Of a stretch of DNA of 64,000 nt, positions 41,760 through 53,518 are shown piece by piece (position 1 is the stretch's first letter; every line of letters begins with the position of its first letter). The notes beneath the pieces were generated by a model, which saw nothing but the letters and a program-made list of their open reading frames with translations, had not been told where the DNA came from and made no database searches. The translations under genes were made by a program, and so were the position numbers. Source of the stretch: Aphis gossypii (Eukaryota; Arthropoda; Insecta; Hemiptera; Aphididae); the NCBI RefSeq assembly GCF_020184175.1, contig NC_065532.1, forward strand, positions 1,240,001-1,304,000, given 5' to 3'.

Positions 41760-41950
41760 TTATCTTCTTCTTCTTCATCAGCTTAGCGGTCCATTCAGGA
41801 CCATCGCTGCCATCAAAATCTCTTTCCATCTGTCTCTCTAATATGCTGTTTCTAAAGTTGCGTTCGGGTCTAACATTACTATATTTATGGCAACTACGTC
41901 AATCCATCGGGTTTTTGGTCACTCTAGGGGTCTTAATAGGCTTATACAGA
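41760..41950 (-). mobile_element. 3' fragment of a non-LTR retrotransposon (LINE)
   Basis: On the minus strand the reading contains RDRWKEILMAAMVLNGPLS, ahead of which are DPNATLETAY and KTRWIDVVA. This is the typical C-terminal tail of LINE reverse-transcriptase ORFs in insects. In-frame stops are present and only the end of the ORF survives, followed by a GAAGAAGAAG-type tail. It is a 5'-truncated dead copy. Confidence 0.7.
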
Positions 41951-44118
41951 AAATATTTGATCAACCAAAATTGTATAATGATAATATAATATATTATATT
42001 ATATGATTTTCAATTTTTAATCAGAATAATAATTAATAATTAATTAATGTGATATTATAATAAATATATTATATATTAATTAAGAGTTTGGAGTTTTACA
42101 TTATACGACTGTATTATGTAGATAGTAGATTTGATTAAGTTAGATTATGTTTTTGGCTAAAATATAGCCCCCAATTTGAGCTAATTGCTATTACCTTTCG
42201 CTACAATTTATTTTTTTTAGATCTGATAAATAAAAATTATTTCTCAAGTGTGTTTTATTTTACCATATTATAAACATTGATTTTTTTATACTTGACTGAT
42301 AATACAATACAACTATTAAATTCTGTATTAAAGTGGTATCGATCAAAATAATTCAAACAAGTTTATATGAACATATTTATTTATTTATTTATTTAGTCTG
42401 AATAATTACAAAGAATGTTTTATAAAAAAATAAATTGTGCTTATTGTATGCTTATCATACTGTTAATATATATTGGCACGTTTATTACTAAAGTGCCCAA
42501 CAGATACAATTATTTTACTTCATACAGTTTTATTTTATATTTGCGTTCAGTTCATCATCGTCTTATTGTAATACCAACGCAAATTCCCTTCAACCATGAC
42601 AATAATTTTAAATTAATATAATGTATATGTTACAGAAAGTAACTGGAACAAAATAAATTAATATGTCATACTTTCCATTAAATTTAGGCAATATATTCAA
42701 TTGGATTACTATTATACCTATATATATATTTGTATTGTACATACCTCCCAGCTATAGTAAAAATAATAAGCAACTTATAAATTAGGTTCTAATCAAAATA
42801 ATCCATTTTTTTGTTTATTGTATCCGTGAATATTATTTTATCTGCATTAAAATGTAAATAAGTCAATTAAAGTATAATTATAGTCTTGAATATTTAAACT
42901 AACTATTTTTTAATATTATTTTATACGTATAATGGACTTCAGACGGTTTTAGATTCATTTATTCATCACTATAAAAGTATACCTTTGTATTATTAGTATA
43001 AATCAATCATATTATATTGTTTAATTTTCAATGAAATTATCAAAGTTCGTGAGTACGTGAAGATGTAAATCATTTATAGGTATATAATAATTTATAAGCT
43101 ATAAGCATAAAATAATATTTTAGTATACATAAATTCAAAGTGTTATACATTTTGACATACAGTTTAGTCAACACTTTCTCCGTATATAACGGTCATTCAT
43201 TCTTTCTCGTGTAAAACACAATCTTCAGAATTGTTGACTGTCAAGAATATCATCTATCATAACAATATTCTCAAAAAACCTGCGTTTTCCCACACAAAGT
43301 CATTTGTCGTCTATTTTTGTTTTGTTTTTTGTAGTCATTATTTTGTGTATGTTTTCTTTTTAATTGTAAACCTACTCTTTTAAAAATTAATATGTAACTC
43401 AAATAGTTTGGTTTAAGCTCTTCCAGTGACAAAGCAGAATCGTGAATCAGCCAGACAAAATAGAACGTATCAACACCTGTTTCTCTGATAATTATTGATG
43501 GATAAATAATATGCCAATAGTGAAAAATATTATAGTTATATTTTGTCATCTCATTAATTTGATAAAATGCAGACTTTTGTCCGTGACTTTTTTCATTCTT
43601 TGATTAACGCAACTTGAAAGCAGATGTTTCGTGGAATCGTTAAATCCCACGTACTACCTATATAGAGATTTTGTTTATTCTCGTGGCTGCTGTTAACAGT
43701 ATACAAAATGTATACATTATTATGTATTAATTTTTTTTCACAGTCACCGTGATTCGTCAGCATTCATGTTGAGAATCATTCAACCGTTGCAGGCATCTCG
43801 TTGTTAACCTATATTTTAATACATTATCATTCATTTACACCATCTAGAGTCCATCACATTCTCGTTCATATTATTTGTTTACCGATTTACCAGGCCTTAT
43901 TACTATAGCGGCCCCAATTCCTTCTTCGTGTATACATTAACTGTTTATGATAAAATAACGATAATATAATACGTGGATATTCGGTGACAATAATGCACGT
44001 GAATGCCACTTTTTTCAACATAATAGACAACCATACAGATTTGAAACTAATAAAATAATGAACCGTGGAAATCAATTCTATAGAAATATTCGTTTATGTC
44101 TAAACGCCAAACGCCATC

Positions 44119-44126
44119 ATATAAAG
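44119..44126 (+). promoter_or_regulatory. Candidate TATA box upstream of the cadherin coding start
   Basis: CATATAAAGG lies about 205 bp upstream of the start ATG in a locally GC-richer stretch. It could be a proximal promoter for the cadherin gene, as an alternative to the distant 21.2-kb exon. The acceptor-like TTTTTCAG at 44238-44245 then has no assigned partner. Confidence 0.3.
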
Positions 44127-44247
44127 GTGGCTCCTTCGGCTTGCGGGAAGTCTGTGTAACATATGAAAATAACGTTATTGTATTTTATGTATCTCTAATA
44201 ATGCGTATTACATTTAGTAAATTTTAAAATTTACGTGTTTTTCAGCT

Positions 44248-44372
44248 ATGAAAACCGACAAGGTTTAATCGTAATAACATGTCAAGTTGAAAAACGGCAA
44301 ATGATGTCATCGACCGAGGACGAAATATGGTTGTCTATCGGAATGGTTGGAAAATATATTGGTTGTCAGTAG
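44248..44372 (+). promoter_or_regulatory. Three upstream ORFs in the cadherin 5' leader
   Basis: uORF1 is 44248-44268 (MKTDKV), uORF2 is 44279-44290 (MSS), and uORF3 is 44301-44372 (starting MMSSTEDEIW, 23 codons plus stop). uORF3 overlaps the main ATG at 44327 in a different frame. Such an arrangement usually lowers main-ORF translation; the effect here is inferred. Confidence 0.6.
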
Positions 44373-47300
44373 TGATATTAGTGCAGTTTTCTGCAGCCAA
44401 TAAGCCTCCACAATTTGTTACTGATTGGCAAACCGAAATTATTGTTCGGCTGAAAGAGGGTCCCGAGACTCCTATTGGTGAGTAAATTTTACCATGAGTT
44501 TATAAATGAGTAAAAAAATAACATATCCATAACTATAACTTTTTTTCAGGAAGTCTAATTTATCGGGTTCGTGGTATTGATCCCGATGCTGACAAATTAA
44601 TATTTGGTGTACGAGAACCAGGTGATAAAGTTATTAGAGTTGAAAACTTTGGTAGAAGTGAAGCTAATATTTATTTGAAAATTGAATTAGATCGTGAGGT
44701 AATTGATATTTGTATATACATTTTTAAAGTTTCTATTTAGTTCAATTAAATTCATACTAAGAGTTTATTTTATAGACAAAAGATGAATATTCACTAGTGT
44801 TGACATTGACTGATGGTCACTTGGGAGATGGAAATTTTATTACTCAGAGTTTTTTATTAATTGTGGATGACATAAATGACAATGCTCCTATATTTAAGCC
44901 ATATCAAAACACAATATTTGTCCCAGAGGACAGTCCGCCCACAGTGATTGCAACGGTTGAGGCCACCGATGCAGATGAAGGACCATATGGACAGGTAACA
45001 TAGCAACAAATTAGGGTTTCACGGTCTGTTGATCATCACCCTCGTTCAAGTTCGTTTACACTGTATAGTACATATACACTATTTAAATTGTATATAGTGT
45101 TCATTAGACCATATTTTTATAATATGGTAAACAATGTATGACTCAACGAAACCTTCTATTTAGGGTGCCCAAGTAAAACTGATATTCCGCAGTATAAACT
45201 ATTACTACGCCATTTATCAATATTTAATAACTGTTTTTAAAATAGAATAATTAAATATATATTTATTACCCACGTAGGTGGTTTACCATATACAAGACTC
45301 GGACTCAATAGAAAGTAGATTATTTTCTATATCTACAGTTAATGGCCAAGGCGTAATACGCCTTGTGGGAAGTTTGGACTATGAAAAAACATCGCTGCAT
45401 CAATTGAAAATCTTGGCTGTTGATCGTGCAACCGTTGAGAAGGTTTGTATATTTATGACAGGCTTTTCCATGACCAAAATTTGAATATAAAAGTTTAAAA
45501 CTATTAAAAATTATTTTGTTACAAAAATGTATTTACTTAATTAAACTAATAAATCAATATTTCCAATGTAATAGAGAAAAACTGGTACAGCTGCCATATT
45601 TGTGAAAGTACAAGATGTTGAAGATCAACCTCCCGAGTTCATTGTTGTTACACCAGTGGCAAGAGTAAGCGAAGATGCGCCACCAGGGACATCAATAATT
45701 CAAGGTTCTATAGATATTATTTTTAAATTTTTTTTTTATGGATAATGTTTTAAAGTATTTGGTTTAGAAACAATAGAAACAATTTTTTATGTATTAATTT
45801 AAATAAATGTTTTGATAATTAGTGAAAGCAATTGATGGAGATCGTGGTATAGATAACCGTATTGTGTATTCAATTACTCGTGGGGGCAATGGAATGTTAC
45901 AAGTTGAACCAAATTCTGGTATTGTCTACACAACGAACATTTTGGATCGGGAGGATCCACTTATTATTAAAACTGGTGCCATTATTATTGAGATTATGGT
46001 AGATATGATAGTTATTTACAATTGTAAATACGTCTTATTGTATTCTCTCTGATATATTTTAGGCCACTGAAGAATCGAAGAACGTGTTTCCTAATCCATC
46101 AACAAAAACGGAAGTCACCGTAATCGTTACAGACGTAAATGATGAAACACCAACATTTCGTAGTCCTCAATACATTGCCGAAGTTAACGAAAATTCCCAA
46201 CAAAATACTCCTGTGAATTTTATTGGAGACTCAATTCCCCAAGTTTATGATTACGATCAAGGTAAAAATGGAACTTTTCGTTTACGAATTCAACAAGGAC
46301 GAATTGGATACTTCGATATTACACCTTCCGAAGGTATAAATGAAGCATCATTTCTAATCCGCGTGAATAGGACAGCAGATTTAGACTACGAACTTGTTAA
46401 AGGTATACTGAAACTTATAGATATACGTTTTAAAACTTAAATATATACCTATCTTGACTATAGTATAATATACTTAGATGATAATTGTTGTTGAATTTTT
46501 TTTTTTTTTTTTAGTTATTAACTTTACAATCGTTGCCATTGAAACAATAGCTAAAAATCCTAAATATAGTATTGTTCCCGTTTCTGTTTACATTCGAGAT
46601 GTTAACGATAACTACCCAGAGTTTTCACGTCCTATTTATGAAGTTTTTGTTTCTGAAAATTCTGTATCTGGTAAAACTATAGGGAAAGTTGAAGCCACTG
46701 ACAAAGATTCTGGTTTCTTTGGAACAAATGGTATACGATATACCAGTATAAGAGGAAGTTGCGCTGATTTGTAAGTAATAATTACTAAACTTTTTTTAAA
46801 TTAAATTATGTAAAATATAATATTTATTTATTATAGTTTGAAGTTAAATGCAGAATCTGGAGAAATTATAATAAAATCTGATAGACCTGTATTTGATCGA
46901 GAACAAATATCCAAACACTTTTTAACAATTGAAGCACGGGATGATTTAGGTTTAGGAAATAGGAATTCTGTTCAGTTAATTATTAACGTAGAAGATGTTA
47001 ATGATAACTCGCCACGATTTCTTTCTTCAAAATATGAAACACGACTTAAAGAAAATCATCTGCTTTTTGAATCTCCAGTCACTGTGGAAGCAAGAGATTT
47101 AGATTTAAATGGTATATTTGTATAAAACTAATCTAGTTATATTATAATCATTATTTTTAAATGTTTAGGTACAAAAAATTCGGAAATATCGTATCGCATA
47201 TTGCATTCCGACTATCCAGTTGATTGTTTTTCAATTGACTCCGTTACTGGTGTTCTAAAACCGATAAGGCCAGTAGACTTTGAAAAACTACAAAATCGGA

Positions 47301-50300
47301 AAAGTACTAACAGTATTAACGGAAATCTTAGACCAATCAACTTAGTGATCCAAGCTCAAGATCATGGTTTGCCATCCTTATCCGATGAAACTCATGTAAT
47401 TGTATACGTAGAAGACGTAAACGACTTTGGACCAAAATTTGAAAGCAGTAGTTATGAAACAATCATTTCTGAAGATTTAGTTGGTGGCAGCACTGTGTTA
47501 GAGGTAAGATCAAGATAAAATGTATATCTTATTTGTCAATTATGCAAATGTATCTTTTATTCTAAGATATTTTGAATTTGCGTATTTTATTGTTATTCAT
47601 GTTGGATATCAAATTGTGTAGGTAAATGCTTGGGATGAAGACGGATCTTCTCCAAACAACATTGTAGTATATAGACTTAGCAGTGGAGCAGAAGATAAAT
47701 TTGTGATCGATGCATATTCAGGAGTAATTAAAGTTGCACATGGTGCATCTTTGGACCCAGACAAGACTCAACCAAAGACATATGCATATTATTTAGAAGT
47801 TGTGGCAATTGATGGTGGGATTGGTGATCAACAACTCAGTAGTGTTGTAAATGTAACCATTAAAATTCAAGATGTAAATAATAAACCCCCATTTTTCAAA
47901 GAAATGGAACCAGTCCACGTGAATGAAAACGAGTTGGTTGGTAACTAGTTATATTAAAACTATCATAGATTATTTTAAAATCATACTTCAATATTTTTAT
48001 ATTAATTAGGTTGGTAGCGTAATTACAAAAATTGAAGCAGAAGATCCAGATGCAAAACCTGTGTTGAGATATAAAATTGATATAAACGCTTCTGAAGCTA
48101 GAAATGAAGATGGAGTGATTATTAGACCTACAGATTATGATTGGCCATCGGCATTTGCTCTAAATCCCGTAGATGGTTATCTAAGAGTGGGTAAGTTGTT
48201 GGACAGAGAAAAAGTTGAAACTATCCGGTTGGCACTTGTCGTCGAAGACATTGCTGCAGTTAATGGCAAACAAATTGTTCAAAGTAAGTAAAATGTAACA
48301 TCTATTCGTAACTCATTTTTAATTAACTCGATTAAATACCTATATAATTTATATTTTTCATTTTAATAGCTATTTTAATTGTTCATGTCGATGACGAAAA
48401 CGATAATGACCCAGTGTTCCGTCAAAAGTTTTATAAAAGAACTGTAATGGAAAACAGTCAACCTGGTGTACCTATCATTACCGTAATGGCAGACGATGCC
48501 GATAAAAACAGAACAATTCATTATTCGATAGAAGGTTTATAAAATTGAGTTTTTTTTTTAATTAATTAAAATATAACGGCACATTTAAACGCCAATTAAT
48601 GTTTCAGAATCATCAATAGATGCTACAGATTTAATTAGACTTGATCCTGAGTCTGGGGAAATTGTCGTGGCTGGTCGTATCGATCACGAGCAAGTTCATT
48701 GGATAAATGTTAGTGTCCGAGCATCAGACAGTGGAATTCCAGCTCGATATTCGTTTGCAGACGTAATTTTACGTGTAATTGATGAAAACGACAACAATCC
48801 ATATTTTATTGAAGATACACCTACCAACATTACTATTCCAGAAAATACTCCTATCGGTATGTATAATTATTCTTCTTTTTTTACAATAATTAAAAACTTA
48901 TTATAATTTTTACATTTACATAGGGTCATCGATAGCGATAATTACAGCAATGGATGCAGATTCTGGCGATTACGGTAAAATTACATACTTGTTGGATCGT
49001 CTATCATCGCAGGTAAGTCGAAATTATTGAGATTTTTAATTAAAAAATAATATTCAAACACGTTAGCAATAATTATTTTTAGGGAAAATTCACAATTGAT
49101 ACAAATAACGGAGTATTGAAAGTAGCCGATACGTTGGATAGAGAACAAACGAGTACCTATAATTTAATTGTCGAAGCATGGGATAATTATCAGTTCGGAT
49201 ACGTTTCCGGCGAAAGTCGGAACGCCTTCAAACAAATTATGTGAGTACCAATCGTGCGTCACATTGCATGTTTTAAACAAACAATAGTTTTAATTACATT
49301 TATTTAAACAGGGTGATGGTCTCCGATATAAACGACAACGCTCCATTGTTCGACCATTTACCTTCTGAATGTGTCATTGTCACCGAGTTTCATACTGTTG
49401 GTGATATGATTTTATTAATAAAAGCTACAGATGCAGACGATCCAACCACAGTTAATGGTCGAATAATGTTTTCTATCGAGGATGGGAATGAAAGAGGTCG
49501 GTATTAACTATTATTTATAGCTACAAGTATTACGTAATAAATAATAATTAATAACTAGCAAACTTAGGATTATCGTTTGTTTACATTTTGAGAAAATATA
49601 AATTGTGTTTTATATAATATATTTTAGAGTTATTCGGTTTACATAACGTTGATTATTGGTCGGGTCGTTTGTATACAACGTCGTCGTTGAAAAACCTATA
49701 TGGAAATTATAGTCTTCTCATTCGAGCACAGGATGGCGGTGATCCTCAAAAGTCAAGCTTAACCACTGTAAACGTTTGTGTCACAGACGTCAATGATAAT
49801 GCTCCCCGTTTCGTGTCACCCCCATACAATGTAACTGTTAGGTTACTTCAAGTAAGAATTTAGAATATAATAATATTTATAAAAATATTAAGTAAAATAA
49901 CTGATGAACGACTAATTATTTTTATAAACTATCGTAATTTTAAATGTAGAATATGACAATTGGAAGCCCAGTAATTACAGTTAAAGCTATTGATGACGAT
50001 GTCGGTCAAAATGCAGAAGTAAGGTATCGTTTCAAACAGGATCTAATGGGTGATTGGAAGACATTTTTGGTAGATGAGATTACTGGCTTAATCACATTAA
50101 AAAAATCATTGAACAAAGAAATCCAAAAAATTTATCAGGTACCTGGCATTTATATTTTACAATGTTTAATACTGTACTCTAATTATTCATTAAATGATTT
50201 AAATGTTTATAGATTCGCATAGAGGCTTATGATCTTGGTATACCAACACCTCTATCGTCTGATTTAGAACTCACAATTCACGTGCGCAGTACTAATGACT

Positions 50301-52659
50301 TCCAACCTAGATTCTTAATTAACGAGATCACTGTCAATTTTACTGGTAATCTTGGTTTTCTTTAAAAAAAATTATATTTACGTAAAAAAAATCAAAAAAA
50401 ATTCTGATAAATATATTTGTTAAAATTGTAGAACACCGCGAACCAGGATCTGAATATTGGCAGCTTATTGATACAGTTGATAGAGAAGAGTTAAATGATT
50501 TAGAAAAAACACCACCACCGGTTTGCTACTATGTGATTTCTGGAAACGATGAAAACCGATTTATTGTTGAACCTCTTAACCATAGAATTTCTGTAAGAAA
50601 AAATATTTATATAATAATAATAATTTTGTAGAATAATTTTAATGAACTTAATATTATTTATTTGAACATGGTCCATAGGTTGCTAATGAACTTGATCGTG
50701 AAGTTAAAGAAACGTATGAATTACTTGTGAAAGCCAGTGAGGATTGTTTGCATTCTCCACCACCTAGTCGTGATTTTATTCAAGAAGATGATAGTTTACT
50801 CAAAGTTTTGGTTTTCGTTAATGATATAAATGACCACGCGCCAGAATTTGTGAAAAGAGTATTTACTGGTGGCGTAACTACAGAAGCAGATTTTGGTGCA
50901 GAGTTTATGCAAATAAAGGTAAGAATAATAATACTATATATACCTATAGAAAATAACTGTCATTATTTATTTAACTTGATTTTTTGTATCTACGCTATTT
51001 ATTTTTAGGCGATCGATGCGGATAAAGGGAACAATGCAGAATTGTCATATTATATAGTTCCTGGTTCCTTGGAAGTATCACTAGCAGAAGGTTTAGATAG
51101 TATACAATATCCCCCATTTTTGGTGGACATTGCTACGGGAATGATATATTTAAATTTTGATCCTCAAAAGGGAATGAAAGGTTACTTTGATTTCCAAGTA
51201 GTGGTTAATGATACTGGTGGGTTATATGATACGGCACGAGTACTTATTTATTTATTGCGCGAAGACCAAAGGGTCAGATTTGTTGTTCGACAAAATCCAT
51301 CGCAGCTACGGGAGAAAGTTGAAATATTTAGAGAGTGAGTTCAAAGTTTTTATTTGCTATGCATTATGAAAAATAAACCAATGTTAAATTGTATTGTTTA
51401 ATTATAGAATTTTAGGAAACGTTACTGGAGCTATAGTAAACGTTGACGAATACAAAGTTCACGAAACCCATGACGGCAGAGTAGACAAAACAAGATCGGA
51501 CATGTACCTACATTTTGTCAATCATAACGATAATTCCATTATGGAAGTTCCACATGTGTTGCGGATTATAGATGAAAACATCGAGCATCTAGATTCTTTA
51601 TTTAAAGTAATTTATTTTTAATAAGTGTATTTGACTATGAAATGATAATATTGAATGACGGTTTATCGTTGTAGGAGTTCAACGTACTCGATACACAAGC
51701 AGCTGAGCCGGAACCATTGCGTCGAGCTTCAATGAAAGACGACAATGTGATTTGGATGTGGTTGGTCGGTACCACTTTTTTCTTGGGATTACTATTAATA
51801 GTCGTCGTGTCTATTTGCTTGTCGCAACGTTCAAACTATCGTAGACAACTCAAAGCGGCCACTATAAATGCATTTGGTAATTTTAACATAATATAAGAAA
51901 TACAATTCAAATATGTGTTCACTATGTTGTCGATGTCATATAGATCCTAGAACACCTGATCATATTAGTTCAGCTGCAATTGGTGGGCGCGTACCAAATA
52001 CGAACATGCACAGTGTGGCAGGATCAAATCCTATGTGGATGCAGGCGTATGAAAATGAGTGGTATAAAGATAGAGAAACTTTAAGGTAATACAACATCTT
52101 TTCTGCATACTATTCAAATATTATGTTATAATTGACCAAACTGCTGATATCGTTGTATCGACTTACACGTTATACCTGCAATGATGCATTTTTGTTTTAG
52201 TCCTGAAAATAATCTTAAGGGTATTATTAAATATTAATTAGTCAATCGAATAGATGATTTATGTAATAAGGTCTGGTTTTTGAGCGTGATAAAATATCTG
52301 ATTAAACTATTTTATTTAATTAATCTTTTTCGTTGAAAGACGCGCACATCTGTTAAGATTAGTAGCTGCAAGTATTTATTTAGCTTATTTCGTTACAGTC
52401 AAACGTCGGAACGTGACTCTTTGGACGACAATACCACTACCAGTACAACGTCGCCTCAGCCAATAGAGCGGTCAACGACTACATTATTTATCAAAAAGTT
52501 GGTACAACAAACAAATAAACACATCGTTATTATACTTAAATAGATTTTGAATTGATTTTGGGTTGCAGTAACGAGTGTAACATACACACTGACAGCACTG
52601 ACGACTACTACGAACGGACAAGAATTACAGTGAAGAACCTGGAAACTACAGAGTTATGA
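44327..52659 (+). CDS. Classical-type EC-repeat cadherin, Cad87A/Cad74A-like (Cdh23/Bt-receptor style)
   Basis: Coding exons: 44327-44477, 44550-44698, 44776-44994, 45278-45442, 45575-45704, 45823-45998, 46063-46402, 46515-46770, 46837-47111, 47169-47503, 47622-47936, 48010-48283, 48370-48534, 48608-48856, 48924-49012, 49083-49240, 49312-49496, 49628-49851, 49950-50138, 50213-50345, 50432-50592, 50679-50918, 51009-51334, 51408-51606, 51675-51876, 51944-52085, 52399-52497 and 52569-52659. They total 5637 nt, 1878 aa. A signal peptide (to about residue 25) precedes about 14 EC repeats marked by linkers such as DDINDNAPIF, DVNDNYPEF, DENDNNPYF and DINDHAPEF. Some linkers are degenerate (DVNNKPPFF, STNDFQPRF), suggesting Ca-poor junctions. 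A membrane-proximal domain (RFVVRQNPSQLREK, GAIVNVDEYKVHE) is followed by a TM helix (about 1726-1749). A tail of about 129 residues ends in TTEL, a class I PDZ ligand. It should act in calcium-dependent adhesion or microvillar links at the cell surface. Fly orthologue assignment (Cad87A favoured) is from recall. Confidence 0.93.
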
Positions 52660-53420
52660 CATTCGGTTGAACTAGTATGATAAGGTAACTGCAGTTAAGG
52701 AACAACCAAGTTCCTCCACGCTCAATAATTGGCGACTGGGTCGAAGAATAAACCAACAACGACTAGCGATAATTTTATTATTTTTATTTTTACATTATAT
52801 ACCTGATATATAAAATATAAATTTAGTATTTTAAGGCTGACTACAGATCTTTATACTGTATTTAATAGAACGGATGAACTGCAATATTGTTGGATGATAA
52901 CATTGTATACAATCTTAAAAGAAGATGTTGAATCGACAAAATAATATATCCTCTTAATAGAACTAGTAGTTTAGGTTCAATTCTATGATACCGTTTGACT
53001 ATTTGTTTCCATACAAACCCCATTACAGTACCAATATAATTACCAACTACTTTTTTTTTAGTTTTCATTGATATCTGATACTAAGATGATTGCAAATGGT
53101 CAATATTAGATACTTATATTACCAAACCAAAATGCACCCATCTTTTTCCAATCCTTCCGATGGATCTAATCATACGATTTATTTTTGAAAATTGATATGA
53201 GTTGTTCATTATAACTAATTGAGATAAATCAAGATCACGTTATTAAACATGAGCATAATTATAATATATTGTATTCATGCTCGAAACACCTAACCATTAA
53301 GGAGTCTTGTACATGCTTGTTCAGGAGCGTTCTACTATTTGTTTCACACTACAACAGTAATACACACTATAATGATCACATATTACACACACATTTACAA
53401 TTCACTACATGCACTTAGAA

Positions 53421-53518
53421 AATGCCTATATTGAACTCCTTAAAAATTGTCTGTTTGTAGTCATCCATTCCTCCTATATCACAAACAGTTCATTTTTAAG
53501 GAGTTCAATATAGGCATT
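53421..53518. repeat. 98-nt hairpin, pre-miRNA-like, with 27-bp perfect basal stem
   Basis: AATGCCTATATTGAACTCCT and the following bases (53421-53447) are perfectly complementary to 53492-53518. After a 3-nt mismatch, CTGTTTGT pairs with ACAAACAG, leaving a loop of about 22 nt. Size and shape fit a pre-miRNA or a short hairpin-siRNA source. It could equally be a palindromic transposon remnant; no target duplication is seen. Confidence 0.6.

Larger units (their letters stand above)
21228..44245 (+). other. 23-kb stretch without coding exons, possible cadherin intron 1
   Basis: I looked on both strands and found no ORF with domain resemblance or codon patterns like the real genes. The content is AT-rich DNA with transposon remnants (22912, 23413, 25321, 31042, 41760), microsatellites and GC-richer islands near 34.5 and 37.6-38.2 kb. 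If the 21227 donor joins the 44245 acceptor, this is the first intron. Confidence 0.4.

Noticed and set aside
43271..43549. 92-aa minus-strand ORF upstream of the cadherin
   Set aside because: Low-complexity residue use, no family resemblance and no promoter or splice support.
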